Positions 5,612-6,584 of a stretch of DNA of 6,584 nucleotides are shown here, one piece after another (the first letter of the stretch is position 1; each line of letters begins with the position of its first letter). Source of the stretch: Actinomycetes bacterium. Lineage in GTDB: Bacteria > Actinomycetota > Actinomycetes > Actinomycetales > Microbacteriaceae. Location of the stretch: contig JAEYZI010000011.1 of NCBI GenBank assembly GCA_023428065.1, positions 1 through 6,584 on the forward strand, written 5' to 3'. The position numbers and the translations under genes are program-made. The notes under the pieces were generated by a model. The model was not told the origin of the DNA, searched no databases, and saw nothing but the letters and a program-made list of their open reading frames with translations.

Positions 5612-6202
5612 ATGCGACGCAGCGAGCGGGTGACGGCGTGGATCGGTGCCGTGCTCGTCGCCGCGACGTCGGCGACGGCGATCGGGGTGCTCGTGGCTCA
5701 GGGCGCACGGCCCGTCGTCGCCGCGCGCGAGTCCTCGCTCATCCCGGCGGACCTCATGTGGGTCGTCTTCGACGCGTGCACAGCGGGCGGGGATGTGCTC
5801 GGGGAATCGGCTGCGGCGATCGGCGTGCGCGAAGACGGCACGCTCTCCGTCGACGTCGAGTCGTCGAGCGCCCCCGACCAGGTCGCGGCGTACGAGGAGC
5901 GGGTGAACAGGTGCCTCGCGAACTACCCGCTCGAGGGTCCCGCTTCGTTCCGCTCGAGCGGCCGCGTGATCGACACCGCTGCGGAACGGCTGCTCGCCTA
6001 CGAGGTGGCGCGCCGGTGGCTCGTCCCGTGCCTCGTCCACCACGGGGCTTTCGCGGGGGAGGTCCCCGGCATCGCGGACTACCTCGACGAGGGTCAGGCG
6101 CCGTGGTACGCCTACTACCGCCTCTATTCCGACATCGACCTCGACGGTGTGATCGCCGCGCGTCGCGCATGCGGTGCGGGGACGCAGCCGTACGACTCCT
6201 GA
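5612..6202 (+). CDS. Membrane-anchored or secreted protein with four cysteines, unknown function
   Basis: I do not recognise a family for this 196-residue protein. A short basic N-terminus (MRRSER) precedes one hydrophobic helix (about 10-32, WIGAVLVAATSATAIGVLVAQ), acting as a signal anchor or signal peptide; there is no lipobox cysteine. The remaining 160 residues should be outside the membrane. They hold four cysteines (56, 101, 140, 187), enough for two disulfides, and an aromatic patch WYAYYRLYSDIDLDG (165-179). No catalytic motif stands out. The start at 5612 is chosen from the exactly spaced -10 box and because a basic N-terminus plus helix follows at once; in-frame extension upstream would translate the DUF5302 promoter and gene in antisense. 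It is the last gene before the pnp leader, on the same strand, so read-through into pnp is possible. Confidence 0.8.
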   Translation: MRRSERVTAWIGAVLVAATSATAIGVLVAQGARPVVAARESSLIPADLMWVVFDACTAGGDVLGESAAAIGVREDGTLSVDVESSSAPDQVAAYEERVNRCLANYPLEGPASFRSSGRVIDTAAERLLAYEVARRWLVPCLVHHGAFAGEVPGIADYLDEGQAPWYAYYRLYSDIDLDGVIAARRACGAGTQPYDS

Positions 6203-6247
6203 CGCGGCGCGCGGCGAGGGTTCCTCGCTCCGTGCGGGCGCGGCTGA

Positions 6248-6253
6248 TAGCAT
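6248..6253 (+). promoter_or_regulatory. Candidate -10 box for pnp
   Basis: TAGCAT fits TANNNT and sits in TGATAGCAT, an extended -10-like context. Initiation near 6260 would give a structured leader of about 233 nt. No -35 match is evident at the expected place. A start further upstream would change the leader folding, because the first possible stem begins at 6254. Confidence 0.4.
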
Positions 6254-6310
6254 TGCTCCGGCCGCCATCCGGCGGCTGTCCTGCTGCGCAGACGCGCGGC
6301 GGGTTCGATC

Positions 6311-6449
6311 CGGAGCAGGCCGGCACGAAGCTGGTCACCGGTGGTGGTTCTCCGAACGCGGAGTCGGAGCCCTTCTACTGTTGACCAGATCCAGGCGGCC
6401 GGCGCGCGGCACTGCGCGCGTCTCGCCCTTCCTGCCCGCTCCTGCTCCG
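6311..6449 (+). ncRNA. Structured pnp leader, probably the Actino-pnp RNA
   Basis: The untranslated region before pnp holds a well-formed element. A closing stem CTGGTCA (6331-6337) pairs with TGACCAG (6382-6388). Inside, GGTT (6346-6349) pairs with AGCC (6368-6371) and CTCCG (6350-6354) with CGGAG (6359-6363) around AACG, leaving TCGG bulged. A further hairpin GCGCGC(GGCACT)GCGCGC spans 6402-6419. CGGAGCAGG (6311-6319) can pair with CCTGCTCCG (6441-6449), closing the domain. Rfam describes an Actino-pnp RNA in pnp leaders of Actinobacteria, thought to control PNPase expression. I assign this element by position and architecture; I cannot recall the consensus well enough to match it base by base. 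Confidence 0.6.
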
Positions 6450-6492
6450 ACTGTGTCGCCGTGCGAATCGCGGCAGCAAGGAGTAAGACCTC

Positions 6493-6584
6493 GTGGAAGG
6501 CCCCGAGATCAAGTTCGCCGAAGCCGTTCTGGACAACGGCAAGTTCGGCACCCGCACCATCCGTTTCGAGACCGGTCGTCTCGC
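6493..6584 (+). CDS. pnp: Polyribonucleotide nucleotidyltransferase (PNPase), 5' part
   Basis: Only the first 30 codons are in the window; the gene runs off the right edge. The product begins (M)EGPEIKFAEAVLDNGKFGTR, followed by RFETGRLA, the typical N-terminus of the first RNase PH domain of actinobacterial PNPase (GpsI). The enzyme degrades RNA phosphorolytically from the 3' end and in Actinobacteria can also polymerise nucleotides. The start is GTG, with a strong AAGGAG (6478-6483) 9 nt upstream. The gene has a long structured leader, so regulation after transcription is likely; autocontrol by PNPase is known in E. coli. The usual upstream neighbour rpsO is about 6.2 kb away. Confidence 0.93.
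   Translation, partial: MEGPEIKFAEAVLDNGKFGTRTIRFETGRL

Noticed and set aside
6255..6316. A true tRNA gene in the pnp leader
   Set aside because: The span is 62 nt, there is no proper D-arm or anticodon loop, and the T-loop-like segment overlaps the acceptor strand.
279..6492. A mobile element or genomic island inserted between rpsO and pnp
   Set aside because: No transposase, integrase, terminal inverted repeats, target duplication or composition shift is visible.

Overview
The window is very GC-rich. Its codons end mostly in G or C, several genes appear to be transcribed without a leader, and the gene families (DUF5302, the CE1758/CE1759 flavin pair, a structured pnp leader) are typical of high-GC Actinobacteria. 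Micrococcales, probably Microbacteriaceae, is the most likely source; this is inferred from gene content and base composition, not from any search.

Layout, left to right. Complete rpsO (ribosomal protein S15) opens the window and is followed by a strong hairpin terminator. Next comes a 625-residue CASTOR/POLLUX-type ion channel-like protein with two membrane helices and a long cytoplasmic nucleotide-binding-like region. A 244-bp gap with GC-rich hairpins leads to a 142-residue protein of unknown function. It converges with a thioredoxin on the minus strand. Divergent from thioredoxin is a two-gene operon: a luciferase-like FMN-dependent monooxygenase (CE1758 family) and its FMN reductase partner (CE1759 family), overlapping by ATGA. 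A 60-residue basic DUF5302 protein converges on that operon. Divergent from it is a 196-residue membrane-anchored or secreted protein with four cysteines. The window ends with a structured leader of about 235 nt and the first 30 codons of pnp (polynucleotide phosphorylase).

In many bacteria rpsO and pnp are neighbours. Here 6.2 kb of unrelated, separately transcribed genes lies between them. No transposase, integrase, tRNA gene or direct repeat marks it as a recent insertion, and its composition matches the flanks, so it looks like a settled lineage arrangement. The only evident functional grouping inside it is redox: thioredoxin plus the flavin monooxygenase/reductase pair.

The two most interesting non-coding signals are (1) four genes with a -10-like hexamer exactly 6 nt before the ATG, which predicts leaderless mRNAs, and (2) the pnp leader, which probably contains the Actino-pnp RNA and carries several GCTCCG/CGGAGC segments that can pair in mutually exclusive ways. 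I see no convincing new defence, mobile or biosynthetic system.
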